Notes under the pieces: generated by a model
Databases searched by the model: none
Seen by the model: the letters and a program-made list of their open reading frames with translations, nothing else
What the model was told of the DNA's origin: nothing
Made by a program: the position numbers and the translations under genes
Shown here: positions 1-7,926 of the stretch, in pieces
Layout of the letters: each line of letters opens with the position of its first letter
Position numbering within the stretch: position 1 is the first letter of the stretch
Assembly: GCA_020629695.1 (NCBI GenBank)
Contig: JAHDCV010000001.1
Coordinates: 198,460 to 235,614, forward strand
Source of the DNA: Acidimicrobiales bacterium
GTDB lineage: Bacteria > Actinomycetota > Acidimicrobiia > Acidimicrobiales > SZUA-35
DNA: 37,155 bases
Direction: 5' to 3'

Positions 1-50
1 GAGCTGCGCTCGCTACGAACCTGAGCTGCGCTCGCTACGAACCTGAGCTG
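1..50. repeat. 22-bp tandem direct repeat, 2.3 copies
   Basis: Positions 1-22 and 23-44 are identical 22-bp units, and 45-50 begins a third. Each unit starts with a small dyad, gagc-tgc-gctc, so each copy could form a short hairpin. It lies just past the stop codon of the exporter gene and runs off the window edge, so the full copy number is unknown. A loosely similar string occurs at about 26070-26090, so it may belong to a dispersed repeat family; that part is a guess. Confidence 0.7.
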
Positions 51-57
51 GGCTCAG
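43..57 (-). terminator. Possible short hairpin at the end of the exporter operon
   Basis: The minus strand reads CTGAGC-CCA-GCTCAG, a 6-bp stem that overlaps the exporter stop codon. There is no following T tract. It may end the operon with the repeat next to it, but the stem is short. Confidence 0.2.
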
Positions 58-1088
58 AGGACGAGGACGCCGAGGTAGGCCACGGACGCGACCAACAGCC
101 AGGACCCCAGACCCAACACCAGCGGACGGCCGCCGAGGGTGCGGAGACGGGCCACACGCACGCCGAGGCCGAGCCCGAACAGGGCGGCAGCGAGCAGGAG
201 CTTCTCGACCGACTTGATGTCGGCGAGCGCCGCATCGCCCAGGACGCCGCTCGACCGGACGACGATGGCTGCGCCGAACAACGCGACGAACAGCGGCACG
301 ACGGGTGCACGAACCGATCCCCCGTCGCTCTCGTCATCGTCGTGTCGGCGTCGCGACAACGCCACGGCGGCCACGAGCGGCGCGAGCAACACGACACGGG
401 TGAGCTTCACCACCGTCGCCGCCTCGAGGGCGGCGTCACCGTCGGTCGCGGCCGTGGCCACCACCTGGGCGACATCGTGGACCGCCGCACCGACGAACGC
501 CCCGAAGGCCTCACCGTCGAGGCCGAACGGCCCGGCGAGCACGGGGAGGACGAGGATCGACAACGAACCGCAGAGCGTCACGAGCGCGACGGCGTAGGCG
601 GTCTCTTCCTCCTCGGCCTCGATGACGCCGTCCATCGCGGCGACGGCCGACGCACCACAGATCGAGTACCCCGTGGCGACCAGGAGGGAGAGGTTCTCAC
701 TCAGGCCGAGGCGGCGCCCCAACCAGCGGGTCCCGAAGAACGTCGCCGTCACGGTCACGATGACGACCCCGAGCCCCGACACCCCGAGTTCGACCACGTC
801 GGCGAAGGCCAAGCGGAATCCGAGCAGGATCACACCACCCCGGAGCAACCGGCGAGTGGCGTACTGCACACCGGGGCCGAACACCGCCGGCAGATCGACG
901 ACGTTGCCGACGGCGACGCCGAGGATGACCGCGGCCACGAGCGGCGACAGGGTCGACGAGACCGATGCCACCACGAAGGACGCGGCGAGACCGGCGCCGA
1001 CGACGGCGAGGCCTGCGGCATCGCGACGCGTCGGGATCACCGCACGCAACGGCGCGGCGATCCGAGCGACCGAGGGGTCCGCGGACAT
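54..1088 (-). CDS. YeiH-family putative sulfate/sulfite exporter
   Basis: Integral membrane protein of 344 residues, matching the UPF0324/YeiH family of putative sulfate exporters. About ten hydrophobic segments are visible. The family motif GYSICGASAVAA lies near residue 140 and HDVAQVVA near residue 205. A charged loop (RRRHDDDES) separates the last third. I chose the ATG at 1088 because an upstream in-frame stretch is arginine-rich, unlike a membrane-protein N terminus, and overlaps the monooxygenase gene. No clear Shine-Dalgarno is visible, so translation may depend on coupling with the gene 20 bases upstream. It is the last gene of a dehydrogenase-monooxygenase-exporter operon. An SsuD-like enzyme releases sulfite, so exporting that toxic product is the natural role; this is inference from context. 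Confidence 0.88.
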   Translation of the reverse strand: MSADPSVARIAAPLRAVIPTRRDAAGLAVVGAGLAASFVVASVSSTLSPLVAAVILGVAVGNVVDLPAVFGPGVQYATRRLLRGGVILLGFRLAFADVVELGVSGLGVVIVTVTATFFGTRWLGRRLGLSENLSLLVATGYSICGASAVAAMDGVIEAEEEETAYAVALVTLCGSLSILVLPVLAGPFGLDGEAFGAFVGAAVHDVAQVVATAATDGDAALEAATVVKLTRVVLLAPLVAAVALSRRRHDDDESDGGSVRAPVVPLFVALFGAAIVVRSSGVLGDAALADIKSVEKLLLAAALFGLGLGVRVARLRTLGGRPLVLGLGSWLLVASVAYLGVLVL

Positions 1089-1108
1089 CGACGAAGGTCG
1101 TTCGGAGC

Positions 1109-2209
1109 TCAGACGACGACGCGGTCGGGTTCGAACTCGAGTCGACCGTGTCGGATCCGCGGCAGGACGTGGCGTGCGAACAGATCGCACTCCGCTGCGT
1201 GGGGATATCCGGAGAGGATGAAGGCGTCGATGCCGGCCGCAGCCAGCTCGCCGATCTTCTCGGCGACCTGGTCGGGGTCACCGACGATGGCGGCACCGGC
1301 GCCCGAACGGGCACGGCCGACGCCGGTCCAGAGATGACGCTCCACGTACCCGTCCTCACCGGCCGACTCGCGCAGCTCGGCCTGGCGGGCCACCCCGGCA
1401 CTCGCGGAGTCGAGCGAACGCCGGCGGATGGCCTCCCCTTCGGCGGCGTCCAGCTTCGACAGCAGCCGGGCCGCGGCGGCGCGCGCTTCGTCCTCGGTCT
1501 CGCGCACGATCACGTGACTCCGCCACCCGTAGCGCAGGGTCCGCCCCTTGGCCGCCGCACGGGCATCCATGTCCGCCTTGACCTCGAGCACCTTCTCGGT
1601 GGTGTCGGGCCACATGAGGAACACGTCGGCGCCGGAGGCGGCGCAGTCGCGCGCCGCCGGTGAGAGGCCACCGAAGTAGAACAGCGGGCTCCGACCCGAC
1701 TCGGTGGCGATCCGTGGCGGATCGATCTCGAGATCGATGAAGTCGCCGTGGAACTCGACGGGCCGGCGGTCGAGCAGCTCCCGCAGGCAGTACATGATCT
1801 CGGTCGAGCGTCGGTATCGGGGCTCGGACGCCAGGCTCTCGCCGGGGAGATCGGACGAGATGATGTTGATCGTCAGCCGTCCCTGGAGCATCTGGTCGAC
1901 GGTGGCCATCTGTCGGGCCAGCTGGGGCACGACCAACTCGCCGCAGCGCACGGCGAGCAGCATCCGGATCTGGTCCGTGAGGGGGGCCATGCCGGCGGCG
2001 AACGTGGTGTTGTCGATGCCGAGCGCGTACCCGGATGGGAGCAGCACGTTGTCGAAGCCGTAGCGATCGGCGGTCAACACGATGTTGCGGCAGTGGTTCC
2101 AGGACGACTGGAGTCGAGTGTCGATCTGACCGAGGAACTCGTAGTCGTCGTCGCAGAGGGCCGAGAACCAGGCCATCTCCACCGGGGTGTCGTTCACGAA
2201 TCCACTCAT
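1109..2209 (-). CDS. SsuD-like LLM-class FMNH2-dependent monooxygenase
   Basis: 366-residue TIM-barrel protein of the luciferase-like monooxygenase family, closest by eye to alkanesulfonate monooxygenase SsuD. It carries SsuD-like landmarks: a glycine-rich GVGRARSGAGAAIVGDP segment and ILSGYPHAAE near the C terminus, plus LYFGGLSPAA in the middle. Family members use reduced FMN and O2 to split the C-S bond of a sulfonate, giving an aldehyde and sulfite. Length is normal for SsuD. The ATG at 2209 overlaps the previous stop by four bases (ATGA) and has GGAGG a few bases upstream, so the start is firm. No flavin reductase gene is present in the window, so reduced FMN must come from elsewhere. 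The exact substrate cannot be read from the sequence. Confidence 0.9.
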   Translation of the reverse strand: MSGFVNDTPVEMAWFSALCDDDYEFLGQIDTRLQSSWNHCRNIVLTADRYGFDNVLLPSGYALGIDNTTFAAGMAPLTDQIRMLLAVRCGELVVPQLARQMATVDQMLQGRLTINIISSDLPGESLASEPRYRRSTEIMYCLRELLDRRPVEFHGDFIDLEIDPPRIATESGRSPLFYFGGLSPAARDCAASGADVFLMWPDTTEKVLEVKADMDARAAAKGRTLRYGWRSHVIVRETEDEARAAAARLLSKLDAAEGEAIRRRSLDSASAGVARQAELRESAGEDGYVERHLWTGVGRARSGAGAAIVGDPDQVAEKIGELAAAGIDAFILSGYPHAAECDLFARHVLPRIRHGRLEFEPDRVVV

Positions 2210-3300
2210 GCCGGGCCTCCTTCGGATCCGAACATCTCGGACAACTCGACCGGTCGGCCCTCGTCGATCGACCGGTGTGCCGCCGCGCCGATCGCAACGG
2301 CCCAGGCGCCGTCGGCGAGGCTGACCTCGACCTCGCGCTCGCCGCGGATCGCGTCGAGGAAGTCGAGGTGTTCGAGGTAGCTGGACCCGTGATGCAACCC
2401 TTCATGGGCGATGCGATCGTCGTGCACGGTCTCGGTCGGCACGCCACCGACCCAGTGCACACCGCGTCGGCCGTGGCGGTACTCCGACGCCGGGAGCAGG
2501 GCCTCGACCTTGCCGGCGTCGCCGACCGCGATGACCTCCTCCTGATGGAGCGTCGCTTCGGCGAACATGCACAGGTCGAGCATCGCCCGGGCACCGGACG
2601 GGTAGTCGACGATCACGTACGCGTTGTCGAGGATGTCGGGGGTGCGACCGTCGTAGACCTCGTCGAGATGGTTGACCGACTGCGCACCGGATGCCATGAC
2701 CCGGGCGGGGCGCTCGTCGAGGATGAGGTTCATGAGGTCGAAGAAGTGGCAGCACTTCTCGACGAGGGTGCCGCCGGTGTTCTCGGTGAAACGGTTCCAG
2801 TCGCCGACCTTGGTCAGGAACGGGAAGCGGTGCTCGCGGATCGCCACCATGTGGGTCCGTCCCACACCACCGGATCGCACGGTCTGGATGAGCTTGGCCA
2901 CCGGCGCCATGTAGCGGTATTCCATGCCCACGGCGACCTTGGCCGATCGCCCCTCCGCCGCCGCGAGCAGGCGTTCGGTGTCGGCCACCGTCGTGCACAG
3001 CGGCTTCTCGATGAGCAGGTGCAGATCGGTGTCGAGCAGCTCGAGCACCTGATCGGCGTGCTGGTAGTTCGGCGACGCGACGACCAGGGCATCGCACACG
3101 CCGGCGTCGACCAGGGCGCGGTGATCCTGGAAGACCTCGACCGGCCCGGCGGCCGCGGCCTGCGCCTGGGCTTGGCTCGCCTCGTGGGGATCGGCGATGG
3201 CGGTGACGATGGCGCCGTCGACGGCGTTGAGGTTCTGGATGTGCTCGACACCCATCATCCCGGCGCCGACGATGCCGTAGCGGACGTCGTTGTCTGACAT
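2206..3300 (-). CDS. Gfo/Idh/MocA-family NAD(P)-dependent oxidoreductase
   Basis: 364-residue two-domain dehydrogenase. The N-terminal Rossmann motif is GIVGAGMMG (residues about 9-17), and the family EKP motif with its likely catalytic Lys99 is LLIEKPLC. A C-terminal substrate-domain segment, VEKCCHFFDL, follows. The family oxidises or reduces sugars, inositols and related polyols with NAD(P). The start is the ATG at 3300. An open frame continues far upstream, but that part overlaps the divergent LysR gene and has no family similarity. It is the first gene of the operon and is coupled to the SsuD-like monooxygenase by an ATGA overlap. A sugar-type dehydrogenase beside a sulfonate monooxygenase suggests a sulfo-sugar or other hydroxylated sulfonate as substrate; that is inference. 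Confidence 0.9.
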   Translation of the reverse strand: MSDNDVRYGIVGAGMMGVEHIQNLNAVDGAIVTAIADPHEASQAQAQAAAAGPVEVFQDHRALVDAGVCDALVVASPNYQHADQVLELLDTDLHLLIEKPLCTTVADTERLLAAAEGRSAKVAVGMEYRYMAPVAKLIQTVRSGGVGRTHMVAIREHRFPFLTKVGDWNRFTENTGGTLVEKCCHFFDLMNLILDERPARVMASGAQSVNHLDEVYDGRTPDILDNAYVIVDYPSGARAMLDLCMFAEATLHQEEVIAVGDAGKVEALLPASEYRHGRRGVHWVGGVPTETVHDDRIAHEGLHHGSSYLEHLDFLDAIRGEREVEVSLADGAWAVAIGAAAHRSIDEGRPVELSEMFGSEGGPA

Positions 3301-3350
3301 GGCTTCCCATCGGAGCACAGGCCGACCTGCCAAGGGAATGCCCCCAAGCT

Positions 3351-3378
3351 TTGACAGGTCATAGGCTCTGCCTATGAC
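3351..3378 (+). promoter_or_regulatory. Probable promoter of the LysR regulator gene
   Basis: A perfect -35 box TTGACA (3351-3356) is followed after 16 bases by TATGAC (3373-3378), four of six matches to TATAAT. The regulator start is 31 bases further on. The inverted repeat at 3356-3380 covers the spacer and the -10, so a bound regulator would block its own promoter. Confidence 0.5.
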
Positions 3379-3380
3379 CT
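3356..3380. promoter_or_regulatory. Inverted repeat, likely LysR-type operator
   Basis: AGGTCATAGG, five bases, then CCTATGACCT: a perfect 10-bp inverted repeat. It contains the T-N11-A core (T3362 to A3374) typical of LysR-type binding sites. It sits between the divergent regulator (start 3409) and the dehydrogenase operon (start 3300), where such regulators usually bind to repress themselves and activate the divergent operon. Confidence 0.7.
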
Positions 3381-3408
3381 CTCGGACCGCGGCACCCTGG
3401 AGGTCGCC

Positions 3409-4302
3409 GTGACGCCGTCGCTGGATCTGGCGAGCGTCGCACTCTTCCTGACCGTGCTGGAGCTCGGTTCGGTGTCGAAGGCCGCGCGACGCCATGACCT
3501 CTCCCAACCGTCGGCGACGGCACGGCTCGCCCGACTCGAGAGCGAGCTCGGCGTGGCGCTGCTCGAACGAGCACCCACGGGAACCGTGCCGACACCGGCC
3601 GGACAGTCGCTCGCCCGAGATGCCCGACGACTCCTCGACGCCGCCGACGACGTGGTCGAGACCAGCCGACAGCTGCGGACCGACGCCGCGGCGTCGGTCC
3701 GCATCGGCTCGGTGGCCGGTCTGGCGCCCGAGCCGCTCGGGGGGTGGATCCGATCCTGGGAGTGGCCTCGATCGGTCACCGTCGATCTGGTCGTCGATCA
3801 CGCTGCGGGGATCGCCGACGCCGTTCGACGCGGCGAGGTGGATCTGGGGTTGGTCGACGGCCCGGCCGAGCCGATCGGACTCCGCTCGGCGTCGATCGCG
3901 ACGGATCGTGTCGTGGCGGTGGTCGGGCCGCGCCATCGCTGGCACGGCCTGGCTCGGCCGGTCGGTGTCGCCCACCTCCTCGCGGAGCGGCTCGTCGTGA
4001 CCGAGCGTGGCGTCGGCACCGGCGACGTGGTCGACCACGTTCTCGGCAGCCGGCTGGACGACACCGACGTCCGGACCGTCCGCGGGATCGACGACGTCCT
4101 CCTCGCCGCGTCGACCTCCGACGAGATCGGGTTCGCCCCGGCCCGGTGCCTCGTCGAGCCGCTCGAGGCGCTCGACCTCGACGTGACCCTCTGGCAGCCG
4201 ATCCGTCTGGTCTGGCGGGGCCGTCGGCCCGAGCGCAACGCGGCCCGCGCACTGGTCGACCACCTCCGGTTCGGGCCGAGCCGTTCGCTCGACCGAACCT
4301 GA
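3409..4302 (+). CDS. LysR-family transcriptional regulator
   Basis: 297-residue regulator. The N-terminal winged helix-turn-helix is clear at residues about 5-62: VALFLTVLELGSVSKAARRH, then LSQPSATARLARLE and TPAGQSL. The rest is the periplasmic-binding-protein-like effector domain. Start is GTG at 3409 with GGAGG five bases upstream; an upstream ATG at 3374 is closed by TGA in the start region and cannot be used. It is divergent from the dehydrogenase-monooxygenase-exporter operon, with a T-N11-A palindrome in between. It probably controls that operon in response to its substrate or an intermediate, and represses itself. The effector is unknown. Confidence 0.92.
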   Translation: MTPSLDLASVALFLTVLELGSVSKAARRHDLSQPSATARLARLESELGVALLERAPTGTVPTPAGQSLARDARRLLDAADDVVETSRQLRTDAAASVRIGSVAGLAPEPLGGWIRSWEWPRSVTVDLVVDHAAGIADAVRRGEVDLGLVDGPAEPIGLRSASIATDRVVAVVGPRHRWHGLARPVGVAHLLAERLVVTERGVGTGDVVDHVLGSRLDDTDVRTVRGIDDVLLAASTSDEIGFAPARCLVEPLEALDLDVTLWQPIRLVWRGRRPERNAARALVDHLRFGPSRSLDRT

Positions 4303-4305
4303 ACG

Positions 4306-5103
4306 TCAGCCGATCGGCACCGCGACGACCACCACGTTGTCCTCGTAGGACCGGACCCGCGAATCGAACGGACCACCGCAGGTGATCAGCACCAGCTGCG
4401 GTGCACCGTCGCGTCGCCACAGGTCGGGCGGCAGTTCGTCCTTGCCGTGGCGGGCGACCGACACCACCTCGAACTGGAGCGTCGAGCCGTCGGCACGGTC
4501 CACCTCGACCACATCACCGACGACGGTGTCCCGGAGCGGGAAGAAGGCCCCCGGCCGGCCGTTGTAGTCGACGTGGGCGGCGACGACGGAGCTTCCGGGT
4601 CCCCCCGGCTCGGGGCCGAATCGATACCACCCGATCTCCGCCTCGGCCGGGACTTCGAGGTCGCCGTCCGGGCGGATGCCGACCTCGGTCACCGCGGCAT
4701 CGATCCCGACGCTGACGACCCGCAGCCCCACCGGCGCGGGGCGGTCGGGCACGACGAGGTCATCGAGCGAGGCGGCCGTCTGGATCGGGACGTCGGGGAC
4801 CGACCATCCTCCCGGATCCACGGCGCCGTCGAGCGCCGGTGGTGCCGATCCGTCGACCGGCTCGCCGTCGGAGACCTCGTCCTGGGCTCGGAGATCGCCG
4901 CCTTCGGACCGACCGACGTCGATGACTCCGGCGGTGCTCCCGCCCCCCGACACCTCGTCGGCGGGGAGGGAGCTGCAACCGGCCGCCAGCAGGGTGGCGG
5001 CCAGAACCGATCGGACCGGTCGCCTTCCCGACCACCACCGCCCCGCTCGGGCAGGGGGAGAGAGCACCCGGAACGGTGCGGCGGTGGACGCCGGGGAGGT
5101 CAT
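4306..5103 (-). CDS. Class F sortase, predicted lipoprotein
   Basis: 265 residues. The C-terminal half is a sortase domain of the class F type: AAHVDYNG with catalytic His177, ITCGGPFD with catalytic Cys242, and the arginine-containing DSRVRSYEDN just after. Sortases cut a sorting motif in an exported protein and join it to another molecule. The N terminus holds LLAAGC, a lipobox with Cys43, after a basic stretch, so this enzyme is probably lipid-anchored rather than held by a transmembrane helix. A low-complexity linker (about 44-115) separates the anchor from the catalytic domain. The Cys at position 43 is late for a lipoprotein, so the true start may lie downstream of 5103. It follows a DUF4397 surface protein by 35 bases, its most likely partner or substrate. 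Confidence 0.88.
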   Translation of the reverse strand: MTSPASTAAPFRVLSPPARAGRWWSGRRPVRSVLAATLLAAGCSSLPADEVSGGGSTAGVIDVGRSEGGDLRAQDEVSDGEPVDGSAPPALDGAVDPGGWSVPDVPIQTAASLDDLVVPDRPAPVGLRVVSVGIDAAVTEVGIRPDGDLEVPAEAEIGWYRFGPEPGGPGSSVVAAHVDYNGRPGAFFPLRDTVVGDVVEVDRADGSTLQFEVVSVARHGKDELPPDLWRRDGAPQLVLITCGGPFDSRVRSYEDNVVVVAVPIG

Positions 5104-5138
5104 GACGGTGCGTTCGCTCGGCGGACGGCGCGTCCGAC

Positions 5139-5978
5139 TCAGCGGCGGACGAACGAGGCGCGAGCGGTCCCGGCGACGACCGCGACACCGAGCACGCCGG
5201 CGGTCACGAGTGCGGGTACCGACGAGGGACCGGCCGGATCGAGCAGACCGCTGGTACCGGCGTTCACCTGCGCCGGGGCGGAATGGAGACCGTCGAAGGA
5301 CTGGGTGATCAGCGTGAACGAACCGCCGGCGAGATCGCCGATGGCGTAGACGACGAGGTTCGTGCCCTCGGCGATCGTGATCGGGGCGTCGACGAGGACC
5401 TCGGTCGTTCCGGCCGCGGCGAGGCCGGTCGGATAGGCGTCCGCCGGCAGCGCCACCACGGCTTCACCACCGTTGGCGAGACCGGTCAAGCCGTCGACGG
5501 CCGCACCCCCGGCGACGATGTCCACGGCCGGGGCCGCGGCGGTGTGGCGCACCGTGACCCTGCCCTCACCCGCGTCGATCGTGTCGAGATCGTTCACGAA
5601 GGCACCGAGGGTCGGGGCACCGTCGGCGTCGAGGTGGGCGACGACGCTGAGGTTCGCGCCGCCGGGCACGGCAGGGGTCACGTCGATCACGGCGTCGTCG
5701 GTCCGGTCCTCGGCACTCGCCGGGGCGTCGTCCGACGCGGCGAAGATCTGGATCCGGTAGTCGGCGGCCGGCAACGACAGCGGCCCGGCGATCGCCTCGG
5801 GCTCGAAGCCCTCGAGGGTCAGGTCCCCGTCGACGTAGACGTCGACGGTCACACCCGGGATGCCGTGGACGACGAAGACGTCCGAGGTGTCCTGGGCCGA
5901 GGCGCCGGGAGCGAAGAGCCCGATGGTGGCGAGGGTGGTGAGCAGGGCCAGCAGGGCCCGGAAGCGGGACGTCCGCAT
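5139..5978 (-). CDS. DUF4397-domain exported surface protein
   Basis: 279 residues. A signal peptide (FRALLALLTTLATIGLF, then GASAQ) precedes a DUF4397-type beta-rich region: VFVVHGIPGVTVDVYVDG, a second half beginning GRVTVRHTAAAPAVDI, and ITIAEGTNLVVYAIGD. The C terminus has a hydrophobic helix ending in FVRR, which looks like a membrane stop and positive tail. No LPXTG motif is visible before this helix; the nearest text is GLLDPAGPSS. Start ATG at 5978 has a strong GGAGG seven bases upstream and excludes a 27-residue extension that lacks signal-peptide features. It lies just upstream of the class F sortase in the same direction, so the two may act together. Function of DUF4397 is not known to me. 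Confidence 0.85.
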   Translation of the reverse strand: MRTSRFRALLALLTTLATIGLFAPGASAQDTSDVFVVHGIPGVTVDVYVDGDLTLEGFEPEAIAGPLSLPAADYRIQIFAASDDAPASAEDRTDDAVIDVTPAVPGGANLSVVAHLDADGAPTLGAFVNDLDTIDAGEGRVTVRHTAAAPAVDIVAGGAAVDGLTGLANGGEAVVALPADAYPTGLAAAGTTEVLVDAPITIAEGTNLVVYAIGDLAGGSFTLITQSFDGLHSAPAQVNAGTSGLLDPAGPSSVPALVTAGVLGVAVVAGTARASFVRR

Positions 5979-6146
5979 GATGTACCTCCGGAATGGGGAT
6001 GGGGTCGTGGGGGATTCGGCGCGGCGGCCCGATCCGGATGCACCTCCGCTCCCGGACACACGGGAGGTTCAGCTCGACGATGGTGCCAACGTCTGGCAGC
6101 GTGGCGGTCGACGCCACAGCGAGACCGCACCGGAGGGGACCGACCC

Positions 6147-7904
6147 ATGCCCGAGACATCGACACCATGGCAGCCGATCGGTGACGGGGCATGGGTGGGC
6201 AGCGACGCCTCCGACCGGTTCCCGACCTACACACGGGGCAACGCCGGCGAGGTCTACCCCGAGGTCTTCACCCCGTTGACCTACTCGATGGCGGGCGAGA
6301 TGGGTGAGCGCTGCATGCGTGCGGCGCTGGGCGACACCGGGCTCCTCACCGAGGCCGAACTCGACGCACCGATCACGACGTCGATCGGCTCGGGCGTCTT
6401 CGGTGGGTACGCCTATCTGAACCTCTCGGTCCAACGCCTCATCGCGGAACGACTGCCGGGCGGCAGTGCCGCCGACGCCGACGCCAACTACCTCGGGGTC
6501 GGCACCGCGATCCCACCGCCGGACCCCGATCTCCCCCGGGACCGTCGGGCCTCGGCGCGCGGCCTGCGGTACCTCTGGCGCACGGTCCGCCTGAAGAACC
6601 TGCCGCCACTCGAGGAGGACCGGGCACGCACCGATGCGTTCCTCGCTGCCCAGGTGGACCCCGCCGAGCTGACCGATGCGGAGTTGCGGGCCGAGGTGAC
6701 GGGGCATCTCGATCTCATCGAGGACCTCTTCCGCCACCACCTGATCATCAGCGGCCAGGCCGGCATCTGTGTGAGCGCCCTCGCGGCGATGCTCGAGCAG
6801 AACCTCGGGTCGCGCGACGCCGTGGGCGAGATCCTCGCCGGCATCGGCGACGTCGACTCCGCTGCGCCGTCGTTCGAGCTCTGGGACCTCGGTCGAACGG
6901 TCGCATCCGATCCGGGCCTCACGGCGATCTTCGACGACCCGGCACCGGATCGTCTGGGGAGACTGCGCACCCACGGCTCGGCAGCGTTCCTCGACGCGTT
7001 CGATGCCTTCCTGGAGCGCCACGGTGCACGCGGTCCGAACGAGTGGGACACCGCCTTCGACACCTGGGGCACCGATCCCGAACTCGCCCTGTCGTTGATC
7101 GATCGCATGCGTCTCACCGACGGCACCCGTGATCCACGAGCCCGTGCGGCCGACCTCGCCACACGGCGGGAGCAGCGCACGAGGGAGGTCCGCGAGTCGC
7201 TGCCGCGCCCGGCGCGAGGCATCTTCGATCGGCTCCTCCACGCCGCACAGGTGACGTCGCGTTCGCGTGAGCGGGCGAAGACCACCGTCGTCCAGGCCAT
7301 TCACGTCGGTCGCGAACGGGGCAAGGAGTTGGACCGCCGCCTCAACGCCCGACGGGGCGGACAGCCAGGGGATCTCTGGTTCATCGTGGAGGAGGAACTC
7401 GACGCCTATCTGACCGATCCTGCGTCCATGGACGGTGTGATCGCGGAACGACGGGCGATGCACGCCCGCCTCGACGAGCGCATCCCACCGTTCACCTTCA
7501 CCGGCGAGATCCCGCCGCTCGACACCTGGGAACGCCGAGACGTCGTCCGGGAACAACTGGGGACCGGCGAATCCCTCGATGGACTCCCGGGGTGCCCCGG
7601 TGTGGCCAGCGGGCGGGCCCGTGTCGTGACCGATCCGGGTGATCCGGGCGCCCTCGGTCCGGGTGACGTGCTCGTGGCCCCGCTCACCGACCCGTCCTGG
7701 ACTCCGCTGTTCCTCGCCGCCTCGGCCGTCGTGGTCGACGTGGGGGCGATCATGAGCCACGCGGTGATCGTCAGCCGCGAGCTCGGCATCCCGTGTGTGG
7801 TCTCGGCCACCGACGCCACCCGCCGGATCCCCGACGGGGCGATGATCGAGGTCGACGGCACCGCGGGCACGATCCGGCTCCTCGATGACGGCACCCCGGC
7901 ATGA
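6147..7904 (+). CDS. PEP-utilizing mobile (phosphohistidine swivel) domain protein
   Basis: 585 residues. The last 100 residues form the phosphohistidine swivel domain of PEP-utilizing enzymes: GCPGVASGRARVV, then GDVLVAPLTDPSWTPLF and MSHAVIVSRELGIPCV with the predicted phospho-His538. The first 480 residues are mostly helical and contain no ATP-grasp nucleotide-binding domain that I can recognise. It therefore resembles the central and C-terminal parts of rifampin phosphotransferase or PEP synthase without their ATP domain. Start ATG at 6147 has GGAGGGG eight bases upstream; the longer open frame upstream overlaps the divergent DUF4397 gene. Next to it is a SixA-like phosphohistidine phosphatase, which may act on the swivel histidine. 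The phosphoryl donor and acceptor are unknown. Confidence 0.82.
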   Translation: MPETSTPWQPIGDGAWVGSDASDRFPTYTRGNAGEVYPEVFTPLTYSMAGEMGERCMRAALGDTGLLTEAELDAPITTSIGSGVFGGYAYLNLSVQRLIAERLPGGSAADADANYLGVGTAIPPPDPDLPRDRRASARGLRYLWRTVRLKNLPPLEEDRARTDAFLAAQVDPAELTDAELRAEVTGHLDLIEDLFRHHLIISGQAGICVSALAAMLEQNLGSRDAVGEILAGIGDVDSAAPSFELWDLGRTVASDPGLTAIFDDPAPDRLGRLRTHGSAAFLDAFDAFLERHGARGPNEWDTAFDTWGTDPELALSLIDRMRLTDGTRDPRARAADLATRREQRTREVRESLPRPARGIFDRLLHAAQVTSRSRERAKTTVVQAIHVGRERGKELDRRLNARRGGQPGDLWFIVEEELDAYLTDPASMDGVIAERRAMHARLDERIPPFTFTGEIPPLDTWERRDVVREQLGTGESLDGLPGCPGVASGRARVVTDPGDPGALGPGDVLVAPLTDPSWTPLFLAASAVVVDVGAIMSHAVIVSRELGIPCVVSATDATRRIPDGAMIEVDGTAGTIRLLDDGTPA

Positions 7905-7911
7905 CGACCAC

Positions 7912-7917
7912 TAGGTT
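7912..7917 (+). promoter_or_regulatory. Possible -10 box before the SixA-like gene
   Basis: TAGGTT fits TANNNT and lies eight bases after the stop codon of the swivel-domain gene. It is followed after nine bases by a GTG that opens an eight-codon frame including its stop. No -35 match is evident. Confidence 0.25.
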
Positions 7918-7926
7918 CTCCGAGGC

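Noticed and set aside
1-50. CRISPR array
   Set aside because: The repeats are directly adjacent with no spacers, so this is a tandem repeat.
3301-4263. N-terminal extension of the Gfo/Idh/MocA frame
   Set aside because: The open frame covers the divergent LysR gene; the Rossmann domain starts properly at the ATG at 3300.
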